This document shows, in pieces, positions 33,463-43,757 of a stretch of 43,947 bases of DNA. Every line of letters begins with the position of its first letter. Within the stretch, counting starts at the first letter, position 1. The notes beneath the pieces are model-generated. The model did no database searches. It saw only the letters and a list, made by a program, of their open reading frames with translations, and had not been told where the DNA came from. Both the position numbers and the translations under genes were made by a program. The DNA comes from Deltaproteobacteria bacterium. GTDB lineage: Bacteria > Desulfobacterota > GWC2-55-46 > DRME01. The DNA is taken from assembly GCA_011375175.1 (NCBI GenBank), contig DRME01000054.1, forward strand, positions 1 to 43,947. Direction: 5' to 3'.

Positions 33463-34285
33463 GAGCGCAGCGGAGGTGAAGGTAGACCCCACCGCCGTCG
33501 TGCACCCCTCGGCCGAGCTCGACAGCGGCGTCGAAATAGGTCCCTACTGCGTCATAGGCGAGGACGTGCGCATCGGCAGGAACACGCGGCTCGGTCCCTA
33601 TGTGAACATCGACCGGTGGACGACCATAGGTGAGAACAACGAGATCTTCCAGTACGTCTCCATAGCGGCCCCGCCCCAGGACCTCACATACAGGGGGGAG
33701 CGCACCGACGTCATCATAGGGGACGGCAACGTCATAAGGGAGTTCGTCACCATACACAGGGCCACGACCAAGGAGGCCATGAGGACGGTCATAGGGAGCA
33801 ACAACTTCCTCATGAACTACGTCCACATAGCCCACGACTGCGCCATAGGCGACCACGTCATCATGGCCAACAACGCAACGCTTGGCGGGCACGTGACCAT
33901 CGACGACCACGCCATCGTGGGCGGGCTCGTGGCGGTCCACCAGTTCGTGCGCATCGGGGCCTACTGCATCATAGGCGGCGCCTCGGCCGTGAGCAAGGAC
34001 GTGCCGCCCTACGTCATGGCCGTGGGCAACAGGGCCCACCTCTACGGACTCAACTCCGTGGGGCTGCGGCGCGCCGGCTTTTCCAGGGCCGACATCTCGG
34101 AGATAAAGCGCTCCTACAACATACTCTTCCGCTCGTCTCTCAAGCTCGCCGACGCCATGGAGAGGCTCCGCGCCGAGATGCCCGACTCGCTTCACGCCGG
34201 GCGCTACCTCGAGTTCCTCAAGGGCTCCAAGCGCGGCGTAACCCGCGAAAGGCTCCACAGAAGGCCCGAGCATGAAGAAGCTTAG
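33455..34285 (+). CDS. lpxA: UDP-N-acetylglucosamine O-acyltransferase
   Basis: The first step of lipid A synthesis: transfers a 3-hydroxyacyl chain from ACP to UDP-GlcNAc, or to the 3-amino analogue in species with GnnA/GnnB. It has 276 residues, with a hexapeptide beta-helix (about 10-195) followed by a helical C-terminal domain. The catalytic histidine is H127 (VHIAHDC). ATG 33455 is chosen with AAAGGA nine bases upstream. It overlaps fabZ by 8 bases and the next gene by 14. Confidence 0.95.
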   Translation: MSESAAEVKVDPTAVVHPSAELDSGVEIGPYCVIGEDVRIGRNTRLGPYVNIDRWTTIGENNEIFQYVSIAAPPQDLTYRGERTDVIIGDGNVIREFVTIHRATTKEAMRTVIGSNNFLMNYVHIAHDCAIGDHVIMANNATLGGHVTIDDHAIVGGLVAVHQFVRIGAYCIIGGASAVSKDVPPYVMAVGNRAHLYGLNSVGLRRAGFSRADISEIKRSYNILFRSSLKLADAMERLRAEMPDSLHAGRYLEFLKGSKRGVTRERLHRRPEHEEA

Positions 34286-35252
34286 GGCGGCCGTCATAGG
34301 GGCGGGCTATCTCGGCAGGTTTCACGCCCGCAAGTACGGCGAGCTCGACGGCGTGGAGCTCGTCGGCGTGGCGGACATCGACGGCGAGAGGGCGGCCGAG
34401 GTGGCGGCCATGACCGGCGCCGAGCCCTTCGAGGACTACCGCGACCTCCTCGGCAGGGTGGACGCCGTCAGCATAGTCACGCCCACCCAGACCCATTACC
34501 CCATAGCCCTCGACTTCCTCAGAAACGGCGTGGACGTGCTCGTGGAAAAGCCCATGACCGTGACCGTGGACGAGGCGGACCGTCTCATCGACGAGGCCGA
34601 CAGGGCCGGGCGCGTGCTCCAGGTGGGGCACCTCGAGCGCTTCAACGGCGCCGTCGTCTCCCTGGAGGGGAGGGTGGACAACCCCATGTTCATCGAGAGC
34701 CACCGTCTATCCCCCTTTCCCGACAGGGGGACCGACGTGGACGTGGTCCTCGACCTGATGATACACGACATAGACATCATATTGAACCTCGTGGACTCGG
34801 AGGTCGAGTGGGTCGACGCCGTGGGCGTGCCGGTCATCTCCACGCACGTGGACATAGCCAACGCCCGCATAAGGTTCGGCAACGGCTGTGTGGCCAACGT
34901 GACGGCGAGCCGCATCTCAAAGGAGAGGATGCGCAGGATAAGGCTCTTCCAGTGGGACGCCTACATGGCCATAGACTATGCCTCCCAGCACATCTCGGTC
35001 TTCAGGCGCACGGCCTCCGGGCCGGACGGGCCGCCGACGATAGCCGAGGAGGTGCTCGACATCGAGAAGACCGACGCCCTGGCCGAGGAGATCAGGGCCT
35101 TCGTGCGAAGCTGCGCCGAGGGGACCGCGCCCGTGGTGTCGGGCAGGGACGGCCGGAGGGCCCTCGAGGTGGCCGTGAGGATCCAGGAATCGGTGCGGCG
35201 CTCCATGACGCTTCTCGAGGAGCACATAAGGAAGGGCGGGATACCGCTCTGA
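34272..35252 (+). CDS. Gfo/Idh/MocA-family oxidoreductase in the lipid A cluster
   Basis: An NAD(P)-dependent sugar oxidoreductase of 326 residues. The Rossmann motif is GAGYLGRFHA at about 10-19, the catalytic-lysine motif is EKPMTVTVDEA and the histidine segment is DLMIHDIDI. Place and family resemble GnnA, which oxidises UDP-GlcNAc at C3 for 3-amino lipid A. No GnnB aminotransferase is seen in the window, so that function is unproven. Similar genes sit between lpxA and lpxB in many deltaproteobacteria, usually beside lpxI. Here lpxI is absent from that position. Confidence 0.85.
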   Translation: MKKLRAAVIGAGYLGRFHARKYGELDGVELVGVADIDGERAAEVAAMTGAEPFEDYRDLLGRVDAVSIVTPTQTHYPIALDFLRNGVDVLVEKPMTVTVDEADRLIDEADRAGRVLQVGHLERFNGAVVSLEGRVDNPMFIESHRLSPFPDRGTDVDVVLDLMIHDIDIILNLVDSEVEWVDAVGVPVISTHVDIANARIRFGNGCVANVTASRISKERMRRIRLFQWDAYMAIDYASQHISVFRRTASGPDGPPTIAEEVLDIEKTDALAEEIRAFVRSCAEGTAPVVSGRDGRRALEVAVRIQESVRRSMTLLEEHIRKGGIPL

Positions 35253-35287
35253 GGGCCGCGGCCCGAGGGGAGCCGGTTTTCTGATCG

Positions 35288-36448
35288 ATGGGCGCGAGGA
35301 TACTCATCGTGAGCGGCGAGGCGTCGGGGGACCTCCACGGCGGCGCGCTCATAAAGGCCCTGCGCGAGCTGGAGCCGGGAGTCGAGGTCGTCGGCATGGG
35401 CGGCGAAGCCATGAGGGCCCAGGGGCTTCGCGGCATCGATTCCAGGGACGTATCGGTGGTGGGCATAGTGGAGGTCGCCTCCCGCCTCCCGGCCGTCCTC
35501 GAGGCCTTCAGGACACTCAAGAAGATGCTCGACGAAGAGCGCCCCGACGCCGTGGTGCTCATCGACTTCCCCGACTTCAACCTCCGCTTCGCCGAGCAGG
35601 CCCGCCGCCGCGGCGTGCCGGTGGTCTACTACATAAGCCCCCAGGTCTGGGCCTGGAGGCGGGGCCGGGTGAGGAAGATACGGCGCATGGTGGACCTCAT
35701 GCTCGTGGTCTTCCCCTTCGAGGTCGATTTCTACAGGGCCGAGGGCGTTGAGGTCCGCTACGTGGGCCATCCGCTGGCCGAGCGCGCGGTGTGCGCTCTT
35801 ACGCAGGCCGAGGCCAGAAGGGAGCTCGGTCTCGGCGTGGAGTCGACGGTCATAGCGCTTCTGCCCGGAAGCAGGCGCGACGAGCTCATGCGTCTCGCTC
35901 CCGCCATGGCCGGGGCCTGCGAGCTCATCGCGGAGCGGCGCGACGGGACGGTGGAGTTCGTGCTCGCCGCGGCCGACACGCTCGACGACGGTCTCATCGC
36001 CTCGGCGCTCGGCGCCGCCGCCGCGAGGATCAGGGTCGTGCGCGGCGCCATGTACCGCTGCCTGCGGGCCGCCGACGCGGCGGTGGTCGCCTCGGGCACG
36101 GCCGCGCTCGAGACGGCGCTCATGGGCACGCCCATGGTCATAGTCTACAGGCTCTCGCCGCTCTCCTACCTCCTGGGAAGGCTCCTTGTGCGCCTTCGGT
36201 GGTTCGGCCTGCCCAACATCGTGGCCGGCCGGAAGATCGTCCCCGAGCTCCTCCAGCAGGAGGTGACGCCGCGGAGAATAGCCCTGGAGCTCGAGGCCCT
36301 CCTCGGCGACGGAGACAGACGCGCCGCGGTGAGGGCCGACCTCGCCGGGCTTGCGCGCCTTCTCGGAGGCGGCGGGGCCTCGATGAGGGCCGCCCGCGCC
36401 GTGCTCGACGTGGCGCGCGCCGCAGGGAGCAAGGCGTTACGAAGATGA
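35288..36448 (+). CDS. lpxB: Lipid-A-disaccharide synthase
   Basis: A membrane-associated GT19 glycosyltransferase that joins lipid X to UDP-diacylglucosamine. It has 386 residues. It starts ARILIVSGEASGDLHGG, the conserved N-terminal loop. ISPQVWAWRRGR, FPFEVDFY, VGHPLAE, LLPGSRRDE and ASGTAALETAL are all present. ATG 35288 follows the oxidoreductase by 35 bases. Its TGA overlaps the msbA ATG (ATGA). Confidence 0.96.
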   Translation: MGARILIVSGEASGDLHGGALIKALRELEPGVEVVGMGGEAMRAQGLRGIDSRDVSVVGIVEVASRLPAVLEAFRTLKKMLDEERPDAVVLIDFPDFNLRFAEQARRRGVPVVYYISPQVWAWRRGRVRKIRRMVDLMLVVFPFEVDFYRAEGVEVRYVGHPLAERAVCALTQAEARRELGLGVESTVIALLPGSRRDELMRLAPAMAGACELIAERRDGTVEFVLAAADTLDDGLIASALGAAAARIRVVRGAMYRCLRAADAAVVASGTAALETALMGTPMVIVYRLSPLSYLLGRLLVRLRWFGLPNIVAGRKIVPELLQQEVTPRRIALELEALLGDGDRRAAVRADLAGLARLLGGGGASMRAARAVLDVARAAGSKALRR

Positions 36449-38232
36449 AGATATACCTGCGACTTCTCGACTACCTCTCCCCCTACAAGGGGACCTTCGC
36501 GGCCGCCGTCGTCTGCATGGTCGTCTTTGCCCTCTCCAACGGCGCCATGGCCTACCTCGTGGGGCCGGCGCTCAAGTTCCTCTTCTTCTCCGGCGGGGAG
36601 ACGCCGCCGGAGATAAGGCTCATCCCCTTCGACCTCGTCCGCATAGAGCGGACCAGCATGGTCGTGGCCGTGCCGCTGGCCATCATCGTCGTGGCGGTGG
36701 TAAAGGGCGCGAGCTCCTTCGGCCAGACATACCTCATGGGTTACGTGGGCCAGCGCGTGGTCTCGGACCTGCGCGACGAACTCTTCGCCCACATACTGCG
36801 GCTGCCCGTGGGCTACTTCAGCCGCACCTCGAGCGGCGAGCTCGTCTCGCGCGTGACAAACGACACCAACATGCTCCAGACAGCGACGGCCGAGGCCGTG
36901 ACGCAGGTCTTCAAGAACGTCCTCACAATCGCCGTCCTTCTCGTCGTGGTGGTGGCCATGGACTGGCAGATGGCCATCGGCGCGCTCTTCATCTATCCCA
37001 TCGCCATATCGCCCATGGTGCGGCTCGGAAAGAAGATGAAGCGCGCCTCCACGGAGGGCCAGGCGACGATGGCCAACATGACCTCCGTGCTCAACGAGGC
37101 GCTGCGCGGGGTGAGGATCGTCAAGGCCTTCTGCATGGAGGGCTACGAGGCCGGCCGTTTCCGGGCCGAGAACGAGGGGTACACGCGCCACAGGATAAAG
37201 CAGATAAAGGTCAAGGCCCTCTCCTCTCCGCTCATGGAGCTTCTCGGCGCCGCCGGATTCGCCGTCACCATATGGTACGCCACGTACCGGATAGCCTCGG
37301 GCACGCTCACGCCCGAGGCCTTCATGTCCTTCTGCGCCGCCGTACTCATGCTCTACCAGCCGGTGAAGGCCCTCAACGGCGTGAACCTCAACATCCAGAA
37401 CGGGCTTGCCGCCGCGCAGCGGGTCTTCGAGGTCCTCGACACCGAGCGCGAGCCGTCGGGAGAGGGGGTTAAGCTCAGGGGAGTCGAGCGCGCCGTGGTC
37501 TTCGACGACGTCTCCTTCTCCTACGGCCCCGGCAAGCCGGTGCTGCGCGACGTGAACCTCGTGGTGGAGAAGGGCGAGATGATAGCGATAGTGGGCGGAA
37601 GCGGCGCGGGCAAGACCACGCTTGTGAACCTCATCCCCCGCTTCTACGACGTGACCGGCGGGGCCGTAAGGATCGACGGCCGCGACATAAGGGAGCTCGA
37701 TCTCGGGGCGCTCCGCTCCCTCATCGCCATCGTCTCCCAGCAGGTCGTCCTCTTCAACGACACCCTCGGCCGAAACATCGCCTACGGCGACCCCTCGCGC
37801 AGCCGCGAGGAGGTCGTCGAGGCCGCCAGGGCGGCCAACATCCACGACTTCGCCGCATCGCTCCCCGACGGTTACGACACGATCATAGGCGAGGGCGGAG
37901 TGAGGCTCTCGGGCGGCGAAAAACAGCGCGTATCCATAGCGAGGGCCATCCTCAAGAACGCCCCCATCCTCATACTCGACGAGGCCACGAGCGCGCTCGA
38001 CACGGAGAGCGAGCTCGAGGTCCAGAAGGGACTCGACAACCTCATGCGCGGACGGACGAGTTTCGTCATCGCCCACCGGCTCTCGACGGTGCGCAACGCC
38101 GACAGGATAATCGTCATCTCCGGCGGCACCATCAAGGAGGCGGGCCGTCACGAAGAGCTCCTTGCCCGAAGCGGCGAGTACCGCCGCCTCTACGACCTCC
38201 AGTTCCCCGCCGCCAGGGAGGCCGGCGCGTAG
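36445..38232 (+). CDS. msbA: Lipid A export ABC transporter MsbA
   Basis: Flips lipid A-core across the inner membrane. It has 595 residues, a fused half-transporter with a six-helix domain (about 15-320) and an ATPase domain (about 345-590). Motifs are Walker A GGSGAGKTT, Q-loop IVSQQVVLF, signature LSGGEKQR, Walker B ILILDEATS and H-loop IAHRLS. The start at 36445 overlaps lpxB by four bases. Its place among lipid A genes supports MsbA over other homodimeric ABC exporters. Confidence 0.93.
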   Translation: MKIYLRLLDYLSPYKGTFAAAVVCMVVFALSNGAMAYLVGPALKFLFFSGGETPPEIRLIPFDLVRIERTSMVVAVPLAIIVVAVVKGASSFGQTYLMGYVGQRVVSDLRDELFAHILRLPVGYFSRTSSGELVSRVTNDTNMLQTATAEAVTQVFKNVLTIAVLLVVVVAMDWQMAIGALFIYPIAISPMVRLGKKMKRASTEGQATMANMTSVLNEALRGVRIVKAFCMEGYEAGRFRAENEGYTRHRIKQIKVKALSSPLMELLGAAGFAVTIWYATYRIASGTLTPEAFMSFCAAVLMLYQPVKALNGVNLNIQNGLAAAQRVFEVLDTEREPSGEGVKLRGVERAVVFDDVSFSYGPGKPVLRDVNLVVEKGEMIAIVGGSGAGKTTLVNLIPRFYDVTGGAVRIDGRDIRELDLGALRSLIAIVSQQVVLFNDTLGRNIAYGDPSRSREEVVEAARAANIHDFAASLPDGYDTIIGEGGVRLSGGEKQRVSIARAILKNAPILILDEATSALDTESELEVQKGLDNLMRGRTSFVIAHRLSTVRNADRIIVISGGTIKEAGRHEELLARSGEYRRLYDLQFPAAREAGA

Positions 38233-38236
38233 GGGC

Positions 38237-38929
38237 ATGGGCCGCTCCCTCTGGAAGGAGGTCGGCCGGCGGGCGCTCCTTGCCCTCGCGCCGCCGGTCG
38301 TTTACGCCATGGTGCGGCTCCTGGCCGCGACCATGCGCTTCGAGTACGTCAACCTCGACGAGTACAGGCGCAGGGTCGCTGCCGGCGAGAACGCCATCTA
38401 CGCCTTCTGGCACGGCCGGCTCCTGATGATGCCGCTGCCCTACGAGGGCCGGGGGATGACCATCCTGGTGAGCCGCCACCGCGACGGCGAGCTCATAAGC
38501 CGTTTCTCGCGCTACTTCGGCGTGGAGGCCGCCCGCGGTTCCACCACGCGGGGAGGGGCCTCGGGGGCCAAGGCCATGCTCAGGGCCGCCAGGGCCGGCC
38601 GGGACCTGGCCATAACCCCGGACGGCCCGAAGGGGCCGCGCTACAGGGTCCAGCCCGGTGTGGTGCAGCTTGCCGCCTGGACGGGCCTTCCCATCATACC
38701 GGCCGCCTTCGGCGCATCGAGGAAGGTGGTATTTTCGAGCTGGGACGCCTTCATGGTGCCGCTGCCCTTTTCCACCGGCGTATACATCTGCGGCGACCCC
38801 ATATACGTGGACAGGAGATGCACGCCGCAGGAGCTGGAGAGAAAACGCACGGAGCTCGAGGAGTCGATGCGGGCCATCACGGAGCGGGCCGACCGCTACT
38901 TCGACGACACCGCTGCCGGCGGCCGGTGA
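38237..38929 (+). CDS. DUF374 lysophospholipid acyltransferase family protein
   Basis: A likely membrane acyltransferase of 230 residues. One N-terminal hydrophobic helix (about 14-32) precedes the DUF374 motifs FWHGRLLMMPLPY, SRHRDGELISR and ITPDGPKGPRYRVQPGV. Family members lie beside msbA or waaA in many Gram-negatives and may act as late lipid A acyltransferases in place of LpxL. The acyl acceptor is not known from sequence. ATG 38237 is used, with AGGGG immediately upstream, four bases after the msbA stop. Confidence 0.87.
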   Translation: MGRSLWKEVGRRALLALAPPVVYAMVRLLAATMRFEYVNLDEYRRRVAAGENAIYAFWHGRLLMMPLPYEGRGMTILVSRHRDGELISRFSRYFGVEAARGSTTRGGASGAKAMLRAARAGRDLAITPDGPKGPRYRVQPGVVQLAAWTGLPIIPAAFGASRKVVFSSWDAFMVPLPFSTGVYICGDPIYVDRRCTPQELERKRTELEESMRAITERADRYFDDTAAGGR

Positions 38930-38961
38930 AGCGCGGGGGCGCCGCGACGCTGCTATAGCCG

Positions 38962-40266
38962 ATGACAAGGTTTGTCTACGAGATCGTCCTCCACATAGGC
39001 TTCCTCGCCATGGTCCCCTACTTTCTCTTCATGGCCGCCGCGGCGCGCAAGTACCGCCGGGGCCTGCCGGAGCGCCTGGGCATGGTGCCGCGCCGGAAGC
39101 TCGCGGCCCTGGAGGGCGGGCCCGTTGTGTGGGTCCACGCCGTCTCGGTCGGGGAGACGAGGGCCGTCATACCCCTTGTGAGGATGCTCAAGGAGAGGCG
39201 TCCCCAGGTGAAGGTCCTCTTCTCCACGGTTACGGCCACGGCCAACGACGTGGCGGCCGCCGAGGGAAAGGGACTCATCGACGCCCTCGTCTACTGTCCG
39301 CTCGACTTCTCCTGGGCCGTGGGCCGCCTCATCGACAGGGCGGCCCCCAGGGTCTTCGTGGTGGTTGAAAAGGAGGTGTGGCCCAACCTCCTCCTTCTGC
39401 TCCGACGCAGCGGCGCGGCCACGGTCGTCGTGAACGGCACGGTCTCGGAGAGGTCCTTCGAGAGCTACCGCCGCTTCGGATTCTTCTTCCGCGAGGTCTT
39501 CGGCTCGCTGTCGGCCTTCTGCGCGAGGACCGAGGAGGACGCCGCAAGGGCCGAGGCCCTCGGTGTCGAGCCGGGCCGGGTCACGGTGGCCGGGAACATC
39601 AAGTTCGACATGGGCGCGCGCACGGCGGGCTGCGAGGCCAGGGCCGACGAGCTCCGCAGGGCGCTGTGCGTGGACGGCGGCCCCGTCATAGTGGCCGGAA
39701 GCACCCACCGCGGCGAAGAGGAGATACTGCTTCGGCTGTACGGCTCCCTGCGCAGCGAGTTCCCCGAGCTGAGACTCTTCATCGTCCCCCGTCACCCGGA
39801 GCGCTTCGACGAGGTCGAGGCCCTGGCGGCGAGGAGCGGTTTCAGCTACGTGAGGCGCTCTGCCGGCGGACGCGGCGACATCGTGGTCGTCGACACCGTC
39901 GGCGAGCTCTCGGCGCTGTACAGCCTCGCCGACGTGGCCGTCGTCTGCGGCAGCCTTGTAAGGGGCGTGGGCGGCCACAACCTCCTCGAGCCGGCCTTCT
40001 TCTCAAGGCCCGTGCTCTACGGACCCTACATCGACTCCTACAGGTCCATGGCGGCGCTGCTCGAGGCCGGAGGCGGCGGACTGCGGGCGGCCGGAGAGAG
40101 CGACATGCTTGCAAAGCTTCGAAGGCTTCTGCGCGAGGAGGGGGCGAGAGAGGAGATGGGGCGGCGCGCGAAAGCGGTGGTGGACGCTAACCGCGGCGCC
40201 GCAGCGAGGTGTGTCGATACGATAGAGGCCTTCCTCGACGACCGCGGCGCGGAGCGGGGCGGTTGA
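38962..40266 (+). CDS. waaA: 3-deoxy-D-manno-octulosonic acid transferase
   Basis: Adds Kdo from CMP-Kdo to lipid IVA at the inner membrane. It has 434 residues in a GT30 two-Rossmann fold with an N-terminal membrane anchor (about 5-27). The catalytic glutamate is E65 in HAVSVGETRA. GNIKFD, GSTHRGEEE, VPRHPERFD and GHNLLEPAFF are conserved. One copy is present. The number of Kdo residues it adds cannot be told. It is the last gene of the envelope cluster, followed by the ATP synthase promoter region. Confidence 0.95.
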   Translation: MTRFVYEIVLHIGFLAMVPYFLFMAAAARKYRRGLPERLGMVPRRKLAALEGGPVVWVHAVSVGETRAVIPLVRMLKERRPQVKVLFSTVTATANDVAAAEGKGLIDALVYCPLDFSWAVGRLIDRAAPRVFVVVEKEVWPNLLLLLRRSGAATVVVNGTVSERSFESYRRFGFFFREVFGSLSAFCARTEEDAARAEALGVEPGRVTVAGNIKFDMGARTAGCEARADELRRALCVDGGPVIVAGSTHRGEEEILLRLYGSLRSEFPELRLFIVPRHPERFDEVEALAARSGFSYVRRSAGGRGDIVVVDTVGELSALYSLADVAVVCGSLVRGVGGHNLLEPAFFSRPVLYGPYIDSYRSMAALLEAGGGGLRAAGESDMLAKLRRLLREEGAREEMGRRAKAVVDANRGAAARCVDTIEAFLDDRGAERGG

Positions 40267-40296
40267 GGCCCTTATCGGCCCGACTCCATTTATTCC

Positions 40297-40325
40297 TTGA
40301 CAACCAACCACCCCTGTGTTACTCA
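40297..40325 (+). promoter_or_regulatory. Candidate ATP synthase operon promoter
   Basis: TTGACA (40297-40302) with TACTCA (40320-40325) at 17-bp spacing, inside a 186-bp gap after waaA and about 130 bp before the first atp gene. The -35 is perfect and the -10 poor. The surrounding 40280-40360 is AT-rich against its neighbours. Confidence 0.45.
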
Positions 40326-40452
40326 ATTTGCTGTTTTACTTTCAGCCCGCCTTGCCGATTGTGCAGGTTTTTCAAGGGGAAAGAAGCCGGGGCGCCGACG
40401 GGCCGCGGGTTGCGTGCGCTCCGCCACAAAAGACTGGGAAGGTCCTCTGCCG

Positions 40453-41424
40453 ATGATATCCATAGACATCTCTCTCGTACTCCAGATACTCGGTTTTTTC
40501 GCCCTCCTCTACGTGCTTAACCGCTTCCTCTACGAGCCCGTCCAGAAGGTCGTGGAAGAGCGGGACCGCAGGATAGGCGGTACGCGCAAGGCCGCCGAGG
40601 AGCTCGAAAAGAGTGTGGACCAGGGGCTCGCCGAGTACGAACGCCGTCTCAGGGAGGCGGCCGTCGAGGGGCAGGAGCAGCGCGCCAGGGTGCGCCAGGG
40701 CGCGCTGGCCGAGGAGAAGAAGATACTGGACAAGGCCCGGCGGGAGGCGGCCGACGAGCTTGCGCGCCTGCGCGCCGAGCTCGAGGCCGACAAGGCCCGG
40801 GCCATGAGCGCTCTCGGCGACGAGGCCGAGGGCCTCTCGCGCACCATAGTGGAGAAGATACTGGATCGTCCGATCTCGGCCGCTGTGGTTCTTCTCGCCG
40901 CTTCGCTCCTGGCCGGGGCCGAGCCGGCGCTCGCCTCGGGCGGGGGAGGACACGGCGGCGGCATGGGGTGGAAGATATTCAACTTCCTCGTGCTCGCCGG
41001 CGGCCTCTACTTCGTCTGGACGAAGTACATAAAGGGGGCGCTCGACGACAGGGCCGCCTCCATCGAAAAGGCCATGGAAGAGGCCCGCGAGGCCAAGGAG
41101 AAGGCCGATATCCGCGAGCGGGAGTACAGGGAGAAATTAAAGCTCCTCGACGGCCGCATCGACGAGATAAAGCGCGAGATACTGCTCGAGGCCGAGGCCG
41201 AGAGGGAGAGGATCATCGAGACCGCCGGCGAGAACGCCCGGAGGATAAAAGAGCAGGCAAGGCTCGCCGCCGAACAGGAGCTCAAGAAGGCCCGCATCGA
41301 GCTCCGCCGCGAGGCATCGCTCCTGGCCTTCGAACTCGCCCGCAAACTCCTGGAAAAAGAGGTCGGGGCCGGCGACAGGGAGCGGCTGGCGAAGGAGTAC
41401 ATCGGCTCGCTCAAGCTCCACTGA
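40453..41424 (+). CDS. atpF: ATP synthase Fo b' and b subunits in one continuous reading frame
   Basis: Peripheral stalk of F1Fo. The 323-residue frame contains two b-type subunits. Residues 1-140 are a b' protein: membrane helix 5-27 (SLVLQILGFFALLYVLNRFL), a charged coiled coil and the typical end VEKILDRP. Residues about 141-162 look like a signal peptide (ISAAVVLLAASLLAGAEPAL). Then come GGGGHGGG, a second b-type helix (about 175-193) and coiled coil to the end. Relatives carry b' and b as two genes, with b having such a leader. Either this is a true fusion, or b starts inside the frame at GTG 40849, or a stop or frame was lost. GGGAAGG precedes ATG 40453. Confidence 0.88.
   Translation: MISIDISLVLQILGFFALLYVLNRFLYEPVQKVVEERDRRIGGTRKAAEELEKSVDQGLAEYERRLREAAVEGQEQRARVRQGALAEEKKILDKARREAADELARLRAELEADKARAMSALGDEAEGLSRTIVEKILDRPISAAVVLLAASLLAGAEPALASGGGGHGGGMGWKIFNFLVLAGGLYFVWTKYIKGALDDRAASIEKAMEEAREAKEKADIREREYREKLKLLDGRIDEIKREILLEAEAERERIIETAGENARRIKEQARLAAEQELKKARIELRREASLLAFELARKLLEKEVGAGDRERLAKEYIGSLKLH
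40849..41424 (+). other. Possible internal start for a separate b subunit
   Basis: GTG 40849-40851 is in frame and would give a 191-residue protein beginning MEKILDRP, followed by a hydrophobic stretch and the possible cleavage site ALA-S. This is the form of a separate secreted-leader b subunit as in Geobacter. GAGGG lies about 13 bases upstream, a weak site. A rarer option is CTG 40861, with GGAG six bases before it. Listed as an alternative product of the frame at 40453-41424. Confidence 0.35.
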
Positions 41425-41571
41425 GGGGGGCTGGGGGGCTGTCCGGGGGCCGGCACATGCGGAGTATCGGCGGCGCCGGGGTGTTCTCGGAGAGAGGCCC
41501 GCGTAGAAGCGTCATGGAGGGACCTCCCCCGGAGGGGACGGACAACGATGAGAGAGGCACGGGAATAGGAT

Positions 41572-42120
41572 ATGCGCAGAAGCTCGGTGGCAAAGAGATA
41601 CGCAAAGGCGCTCATGGAGATAGGCCGTGAGGAGAAAAGCGTAGAGAGGTTCGGCGACGAGCTGCGCTCTCTGGCGGCGACCTTCCGGGGCAGTCCCGCT
41701 CTCTGCAAGGTCCTGCTCAACCCCATGTACAGGCTTGAAGAGCGCAAGGCCCTGGCGGCGGGGCTCGCCGAAAAGCTCGGCGCCTCGGAGCGCGTGGCGA
41801 GGCTTCTCGAGATACTCGTCGAGGGGCGCAAGGTGCGGCTCGTCGGGGAGATAGCGCAGGCCTACGCCAGGATGGAGGACGAGCTGGCCGGAAGGTTGAG
41901 GGTCGGCGTGGAGGCCGCCTCTCCGCTGGGCAAGGAACTGCTCGAGTCGATCTCCGGGAAGCTCGGCGACGAGACGGGCAAGGAGATAATCCTGAGCTTC
42001 GAGGAGAAGCCGGAGCTCATAGGCGGGGTGGTCATCAGGATGGGGAACACCATATTCGACGGCAGCCTCAGGGGCCAGCTCGAAAGGATGAGGGAAAAAA
42101 TTCTCGGAGGGGTAGTCTAA
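41572..42120 (+). CDS. atpH: ATP synthase F1 delta subunit
   Basis: Links the F1 head to the peripheral stalk. It has 182 residues, beginning RRSSVAKRYAKALMEIG with the conserved RYAKAL helix, and ending in the GGVVIRMGNTIFDGSLRGQL segment diagnostic of the family. ATG 41572 is preceded by GGGAATAGGAT. A 147-bp spacer without recognisable signals separates it from atpF. The atpA ATG follows its TAA directly. Confidence 0.95.
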   Translation: MRRSSVAKRYAKALMEIGREEKSVERFGDELRSLAATFRGSPALCKVLLNPMYRLEERKALAAGLAEKLGASERVARLLEILVEGRKVRLVGEIAQAYARMEDELAGRLRVGVEAASPLGKELLESISGKLGDETGKEIILSFEEKPELIGGVVIRMGNTIFDGSLRGQLERMREKILGGVV

Positions 42121-43635
<1,515 letters not shown>

Positions 43636-43757
43636 CGGGGCGGACCCTTTGAAGGGGGCGTAAGGGGGTGTGGGAAATCCGCCGGGTACCGGCGTCCCCG
43701 GCGTAACGAAAGAGCTCTTTTCCGCTGAAGAGCCACCTCGAATAAGAACGGAATGAC

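Noticed and set aside
43636-43757. Fragment of composite repeat between atpA and atpG
   Set aside because: Only TTTGAAGGGGGCGT matches the arm of module B. No palindrome or other module accompanies it, so chance or a very old relic cannot be told apart.
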